Assembly (NCBI RefSeq): GCF_900100015.1
Contig: NZ_FNDD01000012.1
Coordinates: 79,987 to 143,986, forward strand
Length of the DNA: 64,000 bases
Direction: 5' to 3'
Source of the DNA: Vibrio xiamenensis
GTDB lineage: Bacteria > Pseudomonadota > Gammaproteobacteria > Enterobacterales > Vibrionaceae
Below, piece by piece: positions 9,418 to 18,238 of the stretch (positions within the stretch are counted from its first letter, which is position 1; each line of letters starts with the position of its first letter). Below the pieces are notes generated by a model. It searched no databases, was not told where the DNA came from, and saw only the letters and a list, made by a program, of their open reading frames with translations. The position numbers and the translations under genes were made by a program.

Positions 9418-10755
9418 ATGGGTACTCAATTCCGGATGGATTCTGTCCCGGGTTCACTTATCGTCGTCGGTGGCACTTATGAACCTTGGCTTTCGGTTTT
9501 AGAGCAAGTCGGTTGGCGTTGCACCCAGTGTGCGGATTTACGTAAAGCAGATGCATTGTTTACAGAAACAGGTCCTTGCATCGGCATTGTTGATCTTAGC
9601 CACGATGAGTTCAGTCTTAATGGTATTGCGAACCTTGTGAGTAATCACAAGCAAGTTCGTTGGTTGGCGTTTATTCGTGAGTCACAGTTGAGCTCAGACA
9701 CCATCTGCCAGTTCATCGTGAACTTCTGTATCGACTTCTTTACTGCGCCGATCCCAGATGCGCAATTGCTTAGCACCATTGGTCACCAATTGGGTATGCT
9801 CAAGCTTGAGAAGAAAGTATGGCCACACTACGGTAACAACAACGACATGGGCTTAATCGGCGATTCTATTCCGATGAAACGCCTTCGCGATCAAATTAAA
9901 CGTATCGGTCCAACCGACGTGAGTATTTTGATTTATGGCGAAAGCGGTACCGGTAAAGAAACCGTTGCTCGCGCAGTACACAAAACTTCCGCTCGTGCGC
10001 AGAAAGAGTTTATCTCAGTCAACTGCCGTGCGATGTCAGAACGTCGCCTTGAGTGCGACCTATTTGGTATTAATCGCGAAGATGAAGCACAAATCTCAAT
10101 GCTAGAACGTGCAGACGGTGGCACAGTGCTTCTCAATGACATTCTAACCCTACCGAAGTCGCAACAGCTTAACTTACTACGTTTCCTTCAAGAGGGCACC
10201 GTAGAGACCTCTAGCGGGCGTAAAGAGGTTGACGTACGAATTCTGGCGGCGAACTCGGCGGATATCGAAAAAGCATTGATTGACGGTGATTTCAACGAAG
10301 AGCTTTATCACTACATCAACGTATTGAGAATTAACGTACCTAGCCTTAAAGAGCGTGCAGGTGATATTGCGATTCTGGCGCGTCACTTCCTGCAAGAGTA
10401 CTCAAAAGAGTTCAATGCCCAAGCGCGCAGCTTCACCGAAGATGCAGTACGTGCGCTGACTCGCTACCATTGGCCAGGTAACGTTCGCGAGCTGATGAAC
10501 CAAATTAAACGTGTGGTTCTGATGTCGGAAACCGTCATGCTGGATGAGCCTCATCTTGACCTGCCAAAACGCAGTGATGGTAAACGTAGCTTGAAGAGCA
10601 TTCGTGAGCGTAGCGAACGTGATGCTCTGCTATTGGTGCTTGAATCGCACGCAGGACAAGTGTCGATGGCGGCCAAAGAATTGGGTGTGTCACGTGCAAC
10701 CATGTATCGTTTGTTAAACAAACACAACCTAATATCTTCAGATAGCACAATGTAG
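9418..10755 (+). CDS. vpsR: biofilm master regulator VpsR (degenerate NtrC-type)
   Basis: In V. cholerae VpsR binds c-di-GMP and activates polysaccharide (vps) genes with sigma-70 RNA polymerase. The 445 residues show a receiver-like N-terminus with the aspartate at position 59 (IVDL, 57-60), an AAA+ region with Walker A (GESGTGKE, 174-181), and a Fis-type helix-turn-helix near 415-440 (AAKELGVSRATMYRLL). The GAFTGA sigma-54 loop is absent: DLFG is followed directly by INREDEAQISMLERADGGT. Walker B reads LLND in place of LFLDE. ATG 9418 has AAGGAAC upstream. The gene is monocistronic, with a terminator at 10776. Confidence 0.93.
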   Translation: MGTQFRMDSVPGSLIVVGGTYEPWLSVLEQVGWRCTQCADLRKADALFTETGPCIGIVDLSHDEFSLNGIANLVSNHKQVRWLAFIRESQLSSDTICQFIVNFCIDFFTAPIPDAQLLSTIGHQLGMLKLEKKVWPHYGNNNDMGLIGDSIPMKRLRDQIKRIGPTDVSILIYGESGTGKETVARAVHKTSARAQKEFISVNCRAMSERRLECDLFGINREDEAQISMLERADGGTVLLNDILTLPKSQQLNLLRFLQEGTVETSSGRKEVDVRILAANSADIEKALIDGDFNEELYHYINVLRINVPSLKERAGDIAILARHFLQEYSKEFNAQARSFTEDAVRALTRYHWPGNVRELMNQIKRVVLMSETVMLDEPHLDLPKRSDGKRSLKSIRERSERDALLLVLESHAGQVSMAAKELGVSRATMYRLLNKHNLISSDSTM

Positions 10756-10775
10756 TGCTTATAAATGAATGACTT

Positions 10776-10808
10776 AAAGCCATACTTATTGAAGTGTGGC
10801 TTTTTTTT
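10776..10808 (+). terminator. rho-independent terminator after vpsR
   Basis: AAAGCCATACTT pairs imperfectly with AAGTGTGGCTTT and is followed by eight T. Confidence 0.85.
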
Positions 10809-10960
10809 GCACCAAATAAAATGCCAAGGAATAAGATATTCTTAAGTGAAATATATCGATTAATTACTATCAAGTTCGGTGATTTTAGCGCAAAAACGTT
10901 TTTTTCACTGGGTGGGAAATATTTGATTGAATAATCATCTTATTCGCATACTATTTAACC

Positions 10961-10977
10961 ATGAGCTCAGGGCTCAT
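10961..10977 (+). repeat. short inverted repeat in the leader of the 44-residue ORF
   Basis: ATGAGC-TCAGG-GCTCAT forms a 6-bp stem with a 5-base loop about 45 bases before the small gene at 11022. It is either a leader hairpin or an operator. Confidence 0.35.
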
Positions 10978-11021
10978 ATCACATCTAAGTTTTGGACTAA
11001 TTAATTGCTAGGAGGCGCAAC

Positions 11022-11156
11022 ATGAAACAACAACACGTTATTCATCACGTTTGCGCTTCGGTATTGGTCTTTGCTCTCGCAAAGGGCAATGATTTTATGC
11101 GCACCCAAGATCTGCGAATTTCGCGAGATCGCCGCGCGGATAAACCCGCAGATTAG
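11022..11156 (+). CDS. predicted small protein, 44 residues, function unknown
   Basis: An ATG at 11022 follows a near-perfect ribosome-binding site (AGGAGG, 7 bases away) and opens a 44-codon frame ending with TAG at 11154-11156. The first half is hydrophobic with two histidine pairs; the second half is basic (repeated Arg/Asp). I do not recognise a family. It lies 117 bases upstream of a DUF1127-like small gene on the same strand, whose product also starts with a short hydrophobic stretch followed by an arginine-rich part, so the two may be related or co-expressed. The strong Shine-Dalgarno sequence is the main evidence. Confidence 0.6.
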   Translation: MKQQHVIHHVCASVLVFALAKGNDFMRTQDLRISRDRRADKPAD

Positions 11157-11273
11157 TTAGTCCGTAACCTCTAAAGGCTGCGGAAGATGGCAGCCATGTA
11201 TAGAGCGTTATTCCACACCCTTTTTGTCTCTGACTGTCATTTTCCCAGTAAATTTTTTATCTGGAGAAAACCA

Positions 11274-11525
11274 ATGAGTCATTCAATTTATTTAAAACTT
11301 GCCACTCTATTCGTGGTGGCGGATCTCAAACGTGAAGAGCGTATTTGGAAGCGAAAAGTACGTCGCAGTGCGCATGATTTGCCATGGACAAATCAACATT
11401 TGCTACGCGATATCGGTTTAGACAGCGATGGTCGCCCGGTCGGATTTTCACAACCTGACACTGTCATCGCTAAACGTCGTGTTCATCATCTGCGTCGAAT
11501 ATTAAGTGCGCGAATACCGACGTAA
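11274..11525 (+). CDS. small basic DUF1127-like protein, 83 residues
   Basis: I chose ATG 11274 because GGAG lies 8 bases upstream; a longer frame from 11187 lacks a ribosome-binding site. The product has a short hydrophobic N-terminus, then an arginine/lysine-rich chain containing LLRDIGLDSDGRPVG at about 43-57. That resembles the L-x-D-I-G-L core of DUF1127 (YjiS-like) proteins, small factors reported in other bacteria to affect RNA turnover or metabolism. Its function here is unknown. A perfect 10-bp hairpin follows. Confidence 0.7.
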   Translation: MSHSIYLKLATLFVVADLKREERIWKRKVRRSAHDLPWTNQHLLRDIGLDSDGRPVGFSQPDTVIAKRRVHHLRRILSARIPT

Positions 11526-11531
11526 TAGTAA

Positions 11532-11555
11532 AGGGGTAGGCGAAAGCCTACCCCT
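11532..11555. terminator. perfect GAAA-loop hairpin between the DUF1127-like gene and tas
   Basis: AGGGGTAGGC and GCCTACCCCT form a 10-bp perfect stem around a GAAA tetraloop. No T run follows on either strand, so it is a weak candidate intrinsic terminator or an RNA-stabilising 3' hairpin for the convergent transcripts. Confidence 0.6.
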
Positions 11556-11582
11556 GTAATTCGTAATACGCCCCGGTATTTA

Positions 11583-12617
11583 TTAAGGGCAAGGGTTTGA
11601 GTAAACCGTGCTGATTTGTTGAATTTTAGTCAGCAATTCGTCACTTAGCGTGACATCCAAACTATCAATATTGGCTTTGAGTTGTTCCATGGTCGTCGCA
11701 CCGAGAATCGTTGAAGCTACGAAAGGACGCTGATTGACAAACGCAAGAGCCATTTGCGCTGGATCGAGTCCAAACTCGTTAGCCAAATCGACATACGCTT
11801 GTGAGGCAGCAACACCTTGCGGTTTAGAGTAGCGTTGAAAACGTTCAAACAGAGTCAAGCGTGCACCGGCAGGTCGCGCGCCATTAGCGTATTTTCCAGT
11901 CAGCATTCCCATCGCGAGCGGCGAGTAGGCGAGCAGTTGGACACCCTCAAAGTGGCTGATTTCCGACAGACCAACTTCAAAACTGCGGTTGACCAAACTG
12001 TACGGGTTTTGAATTGAGACGATACGTGGCAAATCGTGTTTTTCTGCCAAACGCAGTAGCGTCATTACTCCCCAAGGGGTTTCATTTGAGACGCCGATAT
12101 AGCGAATTTTGCCGGCTTTGACTAACTCTCCCAACGCTTCCAGAGATTCAATTAAAGTGACCTCTTCTTTGCCTTCTGGCATCGGGTAATTGAGTTGACC
12201 AAAGGTGTTGGTTTGACGCTGCGGCCAATGCAATTGGTACAAGTCGACGTAATCGGTTTTGAGCCGCGTTAAGCTGTCGTCAATCGCTTGATGGATATTG
12301 CGGCGATCGAGACACAAGTTATCGCGAATATACGGTACGCTACGTGGGCCGGACACCTTGGTCGCCAACACCACTTTTTCACGCTTGCCGCTTTTTTCTA
12401 GCCAGTTACCGATATATTGCTCTGTCAGTCCTTGGCTTTGCGCATTCGGTGGTACTGGGTACATTTCAGCGGTGTCGATAAAGTTGATTCCACGCTCAAG
12501 CGCGTAGTCAAGCTGTTGAAAGGCATCGGCTTGAGTGTTTTGCTCGCCGAATGTCATGGTACCCAAACACAGCTTACTAATTTCTAACGTTGAATGAGGC
12601 AGCTTAGTGGTTTGCAT
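11583..12617 (-). CDS. tas: aldo/keto reductase Tas
   Basis: This is an NADP(H)-dependent aldo/keto reductase of the Tas family; in E. coli tas can complement a tyrosine auxotroph, but its natural substrate is unclear. The start is placed at ATG 12617, which has AAGGAAG 5 bases upstream, giving 344 residues (E. coli Tas has 346). An upstream in-frame ATG at 12698 has no such signal. Sequences such as LGTMTFGEQ near the N-terminus, DTAEMYPVPP with the catalytic Tyr, and GVSNET are characteristic. tas is also near mutH in E. coli. Confidence 0.92.
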   Translation of the reverse strand: MQTTKLPHSTLEISKLCLGTMTFGEQNTQADAFQQLDYALERGINFIDTAEMYPVPPNAQSQGLTEQYIGNWLEKSGKREKVVLATKVSGPRSVPYIRDNLCLDRRNIHQAIDDSLTRLKTDYVDLYQLHWPQRQTNTFGQLNYPMPEGKEEVTLIESLEALGELVKAGKIRYIGVSNETPWGVMTLLRLAEKHDLPRIVSIQNPYSLVNRSFEVGLSEISHFEGVQLLAYSPLAMGMLTGKYANGARPAGARLTLFERFQRYSKPQGVAASQAYVDLANEFGLDPAQMALAFVNQRPFVASTILGATTMEQLKANIDSLDVTLSDELLTKIQQISTVYSNPCP

Positions 12618-12747
12618 GTCACTTCCTTGATCAATGTGAGTTCTTTTGATCCCCACTATATGTGAAATTTCAGTAAGATGGAAAGCGGCATTCAGCACAA
12701 ATTCGCATTTATTATCAGCTTAGCTACACTTTGGGTGGAGGTGAGTT

Positions 12748-13056
12748 ATGCACAAATACCAATTGACTAAGTGGCTCCACGGAGAGCACAAGGATCGTCA
12801 TCAGTCGCCAAAAGTGTATCTTATTGGGTGCTCTGATCTTTCGCAGTATCTGTTGGCCGTTGAGTACAAGCAGCGGCTTGAGCCTATCAAACAAGGATCG
12901 CGTATGGTGAAATACCCTTCGCTCACTCGAGCTAAGCAGGCGCTAAGCCAAATGGGCGTCGAGCGCGCTTACCTGCGTTTACATAATGCGTATGATGAAT
13001 GTGGCGCAGGGCAGGGCAATCGGTATTGTGAAATGGCTTTGGCGCTCAGCGATTAA
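12748..13056 (+). CDS. conserved small protein of unknown function, 102 residues
   Basis: An open frame from ATG 12748 (GGAGGTGAG 5 bases upstream) to 13056 encodes a basic, soluble-looking protein. It contains IGCSDLSQYLLAVEY and VKYPSLTRAKQALSQMG segments. I think it may belong to the DUF6482 group, but this is from memory and uncertain. No catalytic motif or membrane segment is visible. It sits between tas and the convergent mutH, 17 bases from the mutH stop. Confidence 0.75.
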   Translation: MHKYQLTKWLHGEHKDRHQSPKVYLIGCSDLSQYLLAVEYKQRLEPIKQGSRMVKYPSLTRAKQALSQMGVERAYLRLHNAYDECGAGQGNRYCEMALALSD

Positions 13057-13073
13057 TTTCGTGCTGCATGAAT

Positions 13074-13754
13074 TTAGTTCCCTGCCGCATGAATATAGTG
13101 GTTTTGCAGAATTTGATCCGTGAATTGGGTTCTGAGATAAAACCCGCGCGGTCGAGTCTTAATGATTCGGCCGCTTGAGCCATACGCATCAGTCAGCGCT
13201 CTGCCATTCGCGGCTTTAGGCCGCAATTGCAGCACTTCACCATGTTTGGCGGTGATCTGTTCGACTTCGCCTAACACGATCATTTCCATTAATTCTTCCC
13301 AATCGGATTTCAATTGCTGCTCCTGCTCGGCGCTTGGCGACCAAATCAGCGGCGAGCCGACACGTCTTTCAGCCAGTGGAATTTCACGCTCACCTTCCAC
13401 CGGCACCCACAAAATTCGCGACAATTTATTGCGTACGTGGCTGGTTTCCCAGGTGAGTCCGTGTACCCCCACTAAAGGGGCGACGCACACAAAGGTCGTT
13501 TCCAGCGGTTTACCTGAATAGCTGATGGGTATGCTTTTTAGTTCAATGCCCAGCTTTTCAAAATCTTGCGTAGGTTTACTACCAGCGGTCGCGCCTAAGT
13601 GCCACTCTAGCAATTGCCCGACCCAACCTTTGTCGCGTTTTAAGTCGGGCGGCACCGGCATGTTGGCTTCATCAGCCAGTTGCTCAAAGGTGATGCCAGC
13701 AATGGCAAAGGCACGATCTAATAGCTCTTGTTCGGTCTTGGGTTCTGATTTCAT
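13074..13754 (-). CDS. mutH: DNA mismatch repair endonuclease MutH
   Basis: MutH nicks the unmethylated strand at hemimethylated GATC sites in methyl-directed mismatch repair, activated by MutS and MutL. The 226 residues show the catalytic D-(X6)-E-X-K arrangement at D64, E71 and K73, with the same spacing as D70/E77/K79 of E. coli MutH. Its presence implies a Dam-type repair system. The start faces the large gene-free DnaA-box region. Confidence 0.95.
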   Translation of the reverse strand: MKSEPKTEQELLDRAFAIAGITFEQLADEANMPVPPDLKRDKGWVGQLLEWHLGATAGSKPTQDFEKLGIELKSIPISYSGKPLETTFVCVAPLVGVHGLTWETSHVRNKLSRILWVPVEGEREIPLAERRVGSPLIWSPSAEQEQQLKSDWEELMEMIVLGEVEQITAKHGEVLQLRPKAANGRALTDAYGSSGRIIKTRPRGFYLRTQFTDQILQNHYIHAAGN

Positions 13755-14379
13755 GTGTGGGGTGTTTTGACAAAAAATGCATTGTAACAGAATCGGTTTT
13801 TGGCATAACAGTGCGACGTGAATAAATAACGATCAATACGCACAAAAGATCAACACTTAACCGGTTATCCACAGGTGACGGGGGCTAGAGTCGATAAATT
13901 GAGAATGCTGGATCAATTAACAGGGGTTAATTGGGATTAAATTGCTTGATATTTCAAAGAATATCCAAAAATGCCATGTTGGAGTGTGGATAAAAGTCAT
14001 GGTGGTGGATCTTTAACCGATCTGTTGTGTATAGGATCAAGCGATGGGTTGATAATGAGAGATTGATTTAAAAAAATAAATAACTTTATGTTTTTAATAG
14101 AAAATGGTCGTCTATGTATTTGGCTATCATTTTGGTAAATAATTCAATCTAAAGTATAAGATCGCTTTTACGCGAATTTTTCACATAGTTATACACAGAA
14201 AAGGTGAATAAATGTGGGTTATTAGCGCTTCCGGTGTTGATAACCTCAAATAAGATTAAAAGTTATCCAGACTATGTCGATGACATCATAAATTAAGCCG
14301 GAATAACGCTAGGAAGTTTGCTCCGGCTGGGGATATGTGGAAAAATCACAGCTATTAAGATTTTATTAGAGGTTGGCCA
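13755..14379. other. gene-free DnaA-box cluster, positional equivalent of DARS2
   Basis: In 625 bases without a gene there are three perfect DnaA boxes: TTATCCACA at 13865-13873 (plus), the same at 13985-13993 (minus), and TTATACACA at 14189-14197 (plus). One-mismatch copies occur at 14026-14034, 14235-14243, 14263-14271 and 14336-14344. GATC sites are frequent. In E. coli the DnaA-reactivating sequence DARS2 lies in precisely this mutH-rppH (ygdP) interval. It is inferred to promote conversion of ADP-DnaA to ATP-DnaA; IHF and Fis sites could not be assigned by eye. The rppH promoter must also lie here. Confidence 0.75.
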
Positions 14380-14898
14380 GTGATAGATGGCGATGGTTAC
14401 CGCTTAAATGTGGGAATTGTGATTTGTAACAACCATGGTCAGGTCTTCTGGGCAAAACGATACGGACAACACTCATGGCAGTTTCCTCAAGGGGGAATTG
14501 ATGATGGTGAAACTCCTGAACAAGCAATGTTCCGCGAGTTGTATGAAGAGGTTGGTCTTACAAAAAAAGACGTAAAGATCGTCGCTTCGAGCCGACATTG
14601 GTTGAGGTATAAATTACCAAAACGTTTGGTTCGTTGGGATTCAAAACCGGTCTGTATTGGCCAAAAACAGAAATGGTTTCTGCTGCGTTTGGATTGTGAT
14701 GAGTCACGAATCAATATGCAAAGTGGAAACTCTCCTGAATTTGATGGTTGGCGTTGGGTCAGTTATTGGTATCCAGTGCGACAAGTCGTTTCTTTCAAGC
14801 GCGATGTATATCGCCGTGCGATGAAAGAGTTTGCATCAATGGCAATGCCGTTTAAAGAACGTAAAACCAAAGGCAAACGGAAAAATCGAAGAGGATAG
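14380..14898 (+). CDS. rppH: RNA pyrophosphohydrolase RppH
   Basis: RppH removes pyrophosphate from 5' ends of mRNA and so triggers RNase E decay. The Nudix box G-X5-E-X7-REL-X-EE-X-GL is at 38-60. The 172 residues match E. coli RppH closely, including [13 protein letters not shown] and [18 protein letters not shown]. The start is GTG at 14380 preceded by AGAGG. The C-terminus is lysine/arginine-rich. ptsP starts 2 bases after its stop, as in E. coli. Confidence 0.96.
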   Translation: MIDGDGYRLNVGIVICNNHGQVFWAKRYGQHSWQFPQGGIDDGETPEQAMFRELYEEVGLTKKDVKIVASSRHWLRYKLPKRLVRWDSKPVCIGQKQKWFLLRLDCDESRINMQSGNSPEFDGWRWVSYWYPVRQVVSFKRDVYRRAMKEFASMAMPFKERKTKGKRKNRRG

Positions 14899-14900
14899 AC

Positions 14901-17147
14901 ATGCTTTCTCAGCTGAGAGATATCGTAGAGCAGGTTTCAAAAGTCGAAGACGTCCACCAGGCGTTGGAAATTTTTGTTCAGCAAACCTGTTTAGCGATGC
15001 ACACGGATTGTTGCACTGTCTATCTTGCTAATGAACAAATGCATCGTCTTGAATTGATGGCAACCCAAGGCCTGAAATTTGAAGGCGATGAAATTCACAT
15101 CGACTTTAACGAAGGTTTGGTCGGCTTAGTCAAGCGAACGGCTGAACTGCTAAACCTTGCTGAAGCGTCAAAACACCCCAATTTTAAATACTTTTCTGAA
15201 CTCGGCGAAGAGATCTATCAAAGCTTTCTTGGTACGCCAATTATTCATCGTAAACAAGTGCTTGGTGTGCTGGTGGTACAGCAAAAAACACCGCGTCAAT
15301 TCGATGAAATGGAAGAGTCTTTTCTCGTTACGCTAGCCGCGCAGTTGGCGGTGATTGTGGCGCATGCTCAAACGCAAGGTGCTTGGCGACTAGAGAAAAA
15401 ACAGCAAGAAATTGTCGGGATTCCGGCATCAACTGGTATCGCGATTGGTGAGCTGTGGTGGGATGATAGTCAACCTAAGTTGGCCAATGTTTATCCCGCT
15501 TCGACATTAGATGTCGATAAAGAACAAGAGTGGCTACTGCTTTCGATTGAAGCGGCGCTAGGCGACTTTCGACGTATGCGTAAGAAGCTCGACAGCGAAA
15601 TTCATAAAGACACACTGGCTATCTTTGACCTTTTTACCCACTTGCTCAATGATCCGATGCTGAGAAAAGATCTCAAAGCGCAGATTCAAAAAGGGGATCG
15701 CGCTGACTGGGCACTCAGACAAGTGGTTGAGGCTTACTCCAACCGTTTTGCCAAAATGTCAGATGTGTATTTGCGTGAGCGTGCGCAAGACATTCGCGAG
15801 CTCGGGCAACGCCTGCTGTACTTTCTCTACAATACCGAAAACGAAGAGCGCAGTTTTGAAAACCCAGTGATCTTAGTGGTGCAAGAGCTTACTGCCTCGC
15901 TGCTTGCCTCTGTGCCTAAAGATAAGTTATTGGCGGTCGTTTCGCTTGAAGGTGCCGCCAATTCCCATGCGGCGATTTTAGCTAGAGCTCTTGGTGTACC
16001 GGCGGTTATGGGCGTCAACATGAACCTCAAAACTGTTAACGGTCGCAAAGGCATCGTCGATGGTTATAGTGGTAAAGTTTTCGTCGCGCCAAATAAGCAA
16101 TTGTTGCGCGTTTATAAGTCGCTGCATAACGAAGAGCGCCAATTGGCGAGCTTGGTCAATGAACGAATTGAAGAGCCAGCGGCGACGCACGATGGTCAAC
16201 GGATTGAAGTGCTGCTCAACTCCGGGCTTAGTGCGGATGCCAATATTGCGATTAACCAAGGCGTCGATGGCGTAGGACTTTATCGCACCGAAATTTCGTT
16301 CTTATTACAGCATCGTTTCCCATCAGAAGAAGAGCAGACTCAGCAATATCAAAGCGTATTACGTAGCTATCCAGATAAGAAAGTCGTCATGCGTACTCTG
16401 GATGTTGGCGGCGATAAAGCGCTGCCTTATTTGCCGATTGAAGAAGATAATCCATTTTTGGGTTGGCGCGGCATTCGCTTTACTCTCGATCACCCAGACA
16501 TCTTTTTAATGCAAATTCGCGCCATGATGCGCGCCAGTGCCGAGTATCAAAACCTCAATATTTTGTTGCCTATGGTATCTGGTGCCCAAGAGCTCGATGA
16601 TGCATTAGCGATCATTGATCGCGCTTATCAAGAGATCTCCAAACTTGATCAGCGCGTCAAAATGCCGCAGATCGGTGTGATGGTCGAAGTGCCTTCGATG
16701 TTGTATTTGTTACCGCTTATCGCCGATAAGATCGATTTCGTCTCGGTGGGTACCAATGACCTTACCCAGTATTTGCTGGCGGTTGACCGTAATAATGCTC
16801 GCGTGGCGGGCGTTTATGAAAGCGTGCACCCCGCTGTGGTGATGGCGCTGAAACACATTCAAACCACTTGCCAAACGCTGAATCTACCAGTGTGTGTCTG
16901 CGGTGAGCTCGCAGGCGACCCAATTGGCGCTTTGTTATTGGTAGGATTGGGCTATCGAACCCTCAGTATGAACACATCAAACGTCGCTAAAGTGAAATAC
17001 CTACTTCGTAACAGCGACATGGCTGAATTGGAAGCATTAGCGCAGCAAGCATTAAAGCACCCCTACGGTAAAAATATTTATGCTATGATGCAGGCCTTTT
17101 TTGAAGATAAAGGTTTTGCCGGATTTATTCGCGCGGGCAAGAAATAG
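14901..17147 (+). CDS. ptsP: phosphoenolpyruvate phosphotransferase PtsP (enzyme I-Ntr)
   Basis: First enzyme of the nitrogen phosphotransferase relay (PtsP-NPr-PtsN). A GAF domain occupies about 1-160, followed by the phosphohistidine domain with H356 in GAANSHAAILARALGVPAVMG and a C-terminal PEP-binding TIM barrel with GGDKALPY and VGTNDLTQYLLAVDRNN. The 748 residues equal the family length, and H356 matches the E. coli position. It is co-transcribed with rppH. Confidence 0.96.
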   Translation: MLSQLRDIVEQVSKVEDVHQALEIFVQQTCLAMHTDCCTVYLANEQMHRLELMATQGLKFEGDEIHIDFNEGLVGLVKRTAELLNLAEASKHPNFKYFSELGEEIYQSFLGTPIIHRKQVLGVLVVQQKTPRQFDEMEESFLVTLAAQLAVIVAHAQTQGAWRLEKKQQEIVGIPASTGIAIGELWWDDSQPKLANVYPASTLDVDKEQEWLLLSIEAALGDFRRMRKKLDSEIHKDTLAIFDLFTHLLNDPMLRKDLKAQIQKGDRADWALRQVVEAYSNRFAKMSDVYLRERAQDIRELGQRLLYFLYNTENEERSFENPVILVVQELTASLLASVPKDKLLAVVSLEGAANSHAAILARALGVPAVMGVNMNLKTVNGRKGIVDGYSGKVFVAPNKQLLRVYKSLHNEERQLASLVNERIEEPAATHDGQRIEVLLNSGLSADANIAINQGVDGVGLYRTEISFLLQHRFPSEEEQTQQYQSVLRSYPDKKVVMRTLDVGGDKALPYLPIEEDNPFLGWRGIRFTLDHPDIFLMQIRAMMRASAEYQNLNILLPMVSGAQELDDALAIIDRAYQEISKLDQRVKMPQIGVMVEVPSMLYLLPLIADKIDFVSVGTNDLTQYLLAVDRNNARVAGVYESVHPAVVMALKHIQTTCQTLNLPVCVCGELAGDPIGALLLVGLGYRTLSMNTSNVAKVKYLLRNSDMAELEALAQQALKHPYGKNIYAMMQAFFEDKGFAGFIRAGKK

Positions 17148-17249
17148 CGATTCAAATAAAAGCTGGCGACGAGTTTGCTTCGACGCCTTGTCTTGGTGTT
17201 TGCTGGCTTGAACTTTTATCTAGTGCGAAATAAGCGCGAATGCTTGCTT

Positions 17250-17303
17250 TGGCCATTTTCACTTAGCTTCTTGACTCGGTCTTCACGAGTGAGCTAATGG
17301 CCA
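17250..17303 (+). repeat. long imperfect hairpin between ptsP and lgt
   Basis: TGGCCATT (17250-17257) pairs with AATGGCCA (17296-17303). Inside, AGCT pairs with AGCT and ACTCG with CGAGT, giving a three-segment stem-loop in the 251-base ptsP-lgt gap. No T run follows, so it is more likely a processing or regulatory structure than a terminator. Confidence 0.5.
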
Positions 17304-17398
17304 CGGAAAAGCGGTGACGAGTTTTTCTGCTGATGGCTGGAACTAAGCGAGCACAACGTCATCTTATAATCTAAATCAATAAATTAAGAGTAGTTTTT

Positions 17399-18229
17399 AT
17401 GTCTCAGGGATATATGGAATTTCCAAATATCGACCCAGTTTTAGTCTCGATTGGTCCGCTTTCGATTCGTTGGTACGGCTTAATGTATCTGGTTGGATTT
17501 GCCTTTGCTATGTGGCTTGCAAATCGCCGCGCTGATAAAGCGGGCAGTGGCTGGAATCGTGAGCAAGTGTCGGATCTACTGTTTGCCTGCTTCCTTGGGG
17601 TTGTGATTGGTGGTCGCATCGGTTACGTGCTGTTTTACAATTTCGGTCTATTCCTTGACGACCCATTGTATTTGTTCAAAGTGTGGACCGGTGGTATGTC
17701 ATTCCACGGCGGCTTGCTTGGGGTAATTACCGCCATGATTTGGTACGCGCATAAGAATGGTCGCACCTTCTTTGGCGTCGCCGATTTTATCGCACCTTTG
17801 GTTCCGTTTGGTCTTGGTATGGGCCGACTCGGTAACTTTATGAACGGTGAACTGTGGGGACGTGTAACCGATGTACCATGGGCGATGATTTTCCCAAGCG
17901 GTGGCCCACTGCCTCGCCACCCATCTCAGCTCTATGAGTTCTTCCTTGAAGGTGTGGTACTGTTCCTCATTCTTAACCTGTTCATTCGTAAGCCGCGCCC
18001 ACTTGGTGCTGTCTCAGGTCTATTTTTAATGGGTTACGGCATTTTCCGCTTTATAGTTGAGTATTTCCGCGAACCCGACGCACAATTGGGTCTATTTGGT
18101 GGTTTCATTTCGATGGGACAAATTTTATCAACGCCAATGATCTTCCTCGGTATTGCGATGATGGTATGGGCCTACCGTCGTGGTCTGTACCAAGATGTGG
18201 CAGTAAAAAACAGCAAAAAAGTTAATTAA
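17399..18229 (+). CDS. lgt: prolipoprotein diacylglyceryl transferase
   Basis: Lgt transfers diacylglycerol from phosphatidylglycerol to the lipobox cysteine of prolipoproteins, at the inner membrane. The 276 residues hold seven hydrophobic segments, H103 in the HGGLLG motif, and the Lgt signature [14 protein letters not shown] starting at 142 with R143 and N146 at the E. coli positions. The lipoproteins in this window (BamD, the DUF2799 protein) would be its substrates. thyA follows after 9 bases. Confidence 0.96.
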   Translation: MSQGYMEFPNIDPVLVSIGPLSIRWYGLMYLVGFAFAMWLANRRADKAGSGWNREQVSDLLFACFLGVVIGGRIGYVLFYNFGLFLDDPLYLFKVWTGGMSFHGGLLGVITAMIWYAHKNGRTFFGVADFIAPLVPFGLGMGRLGNFMNGELWGRVTDVPWAMIFPSGGPLPRHPSQLYEFFLEGVVLFLILNLFIRKPRPLGAVSGLFLMGYGIFRFIVEYFREPDAQLGLFGGFISMGQILSTPMIFLGIAMMVWAYRRGLYQDVAVKNSKKVN

Positions 18230-18238
18230 GGTTTTGAT

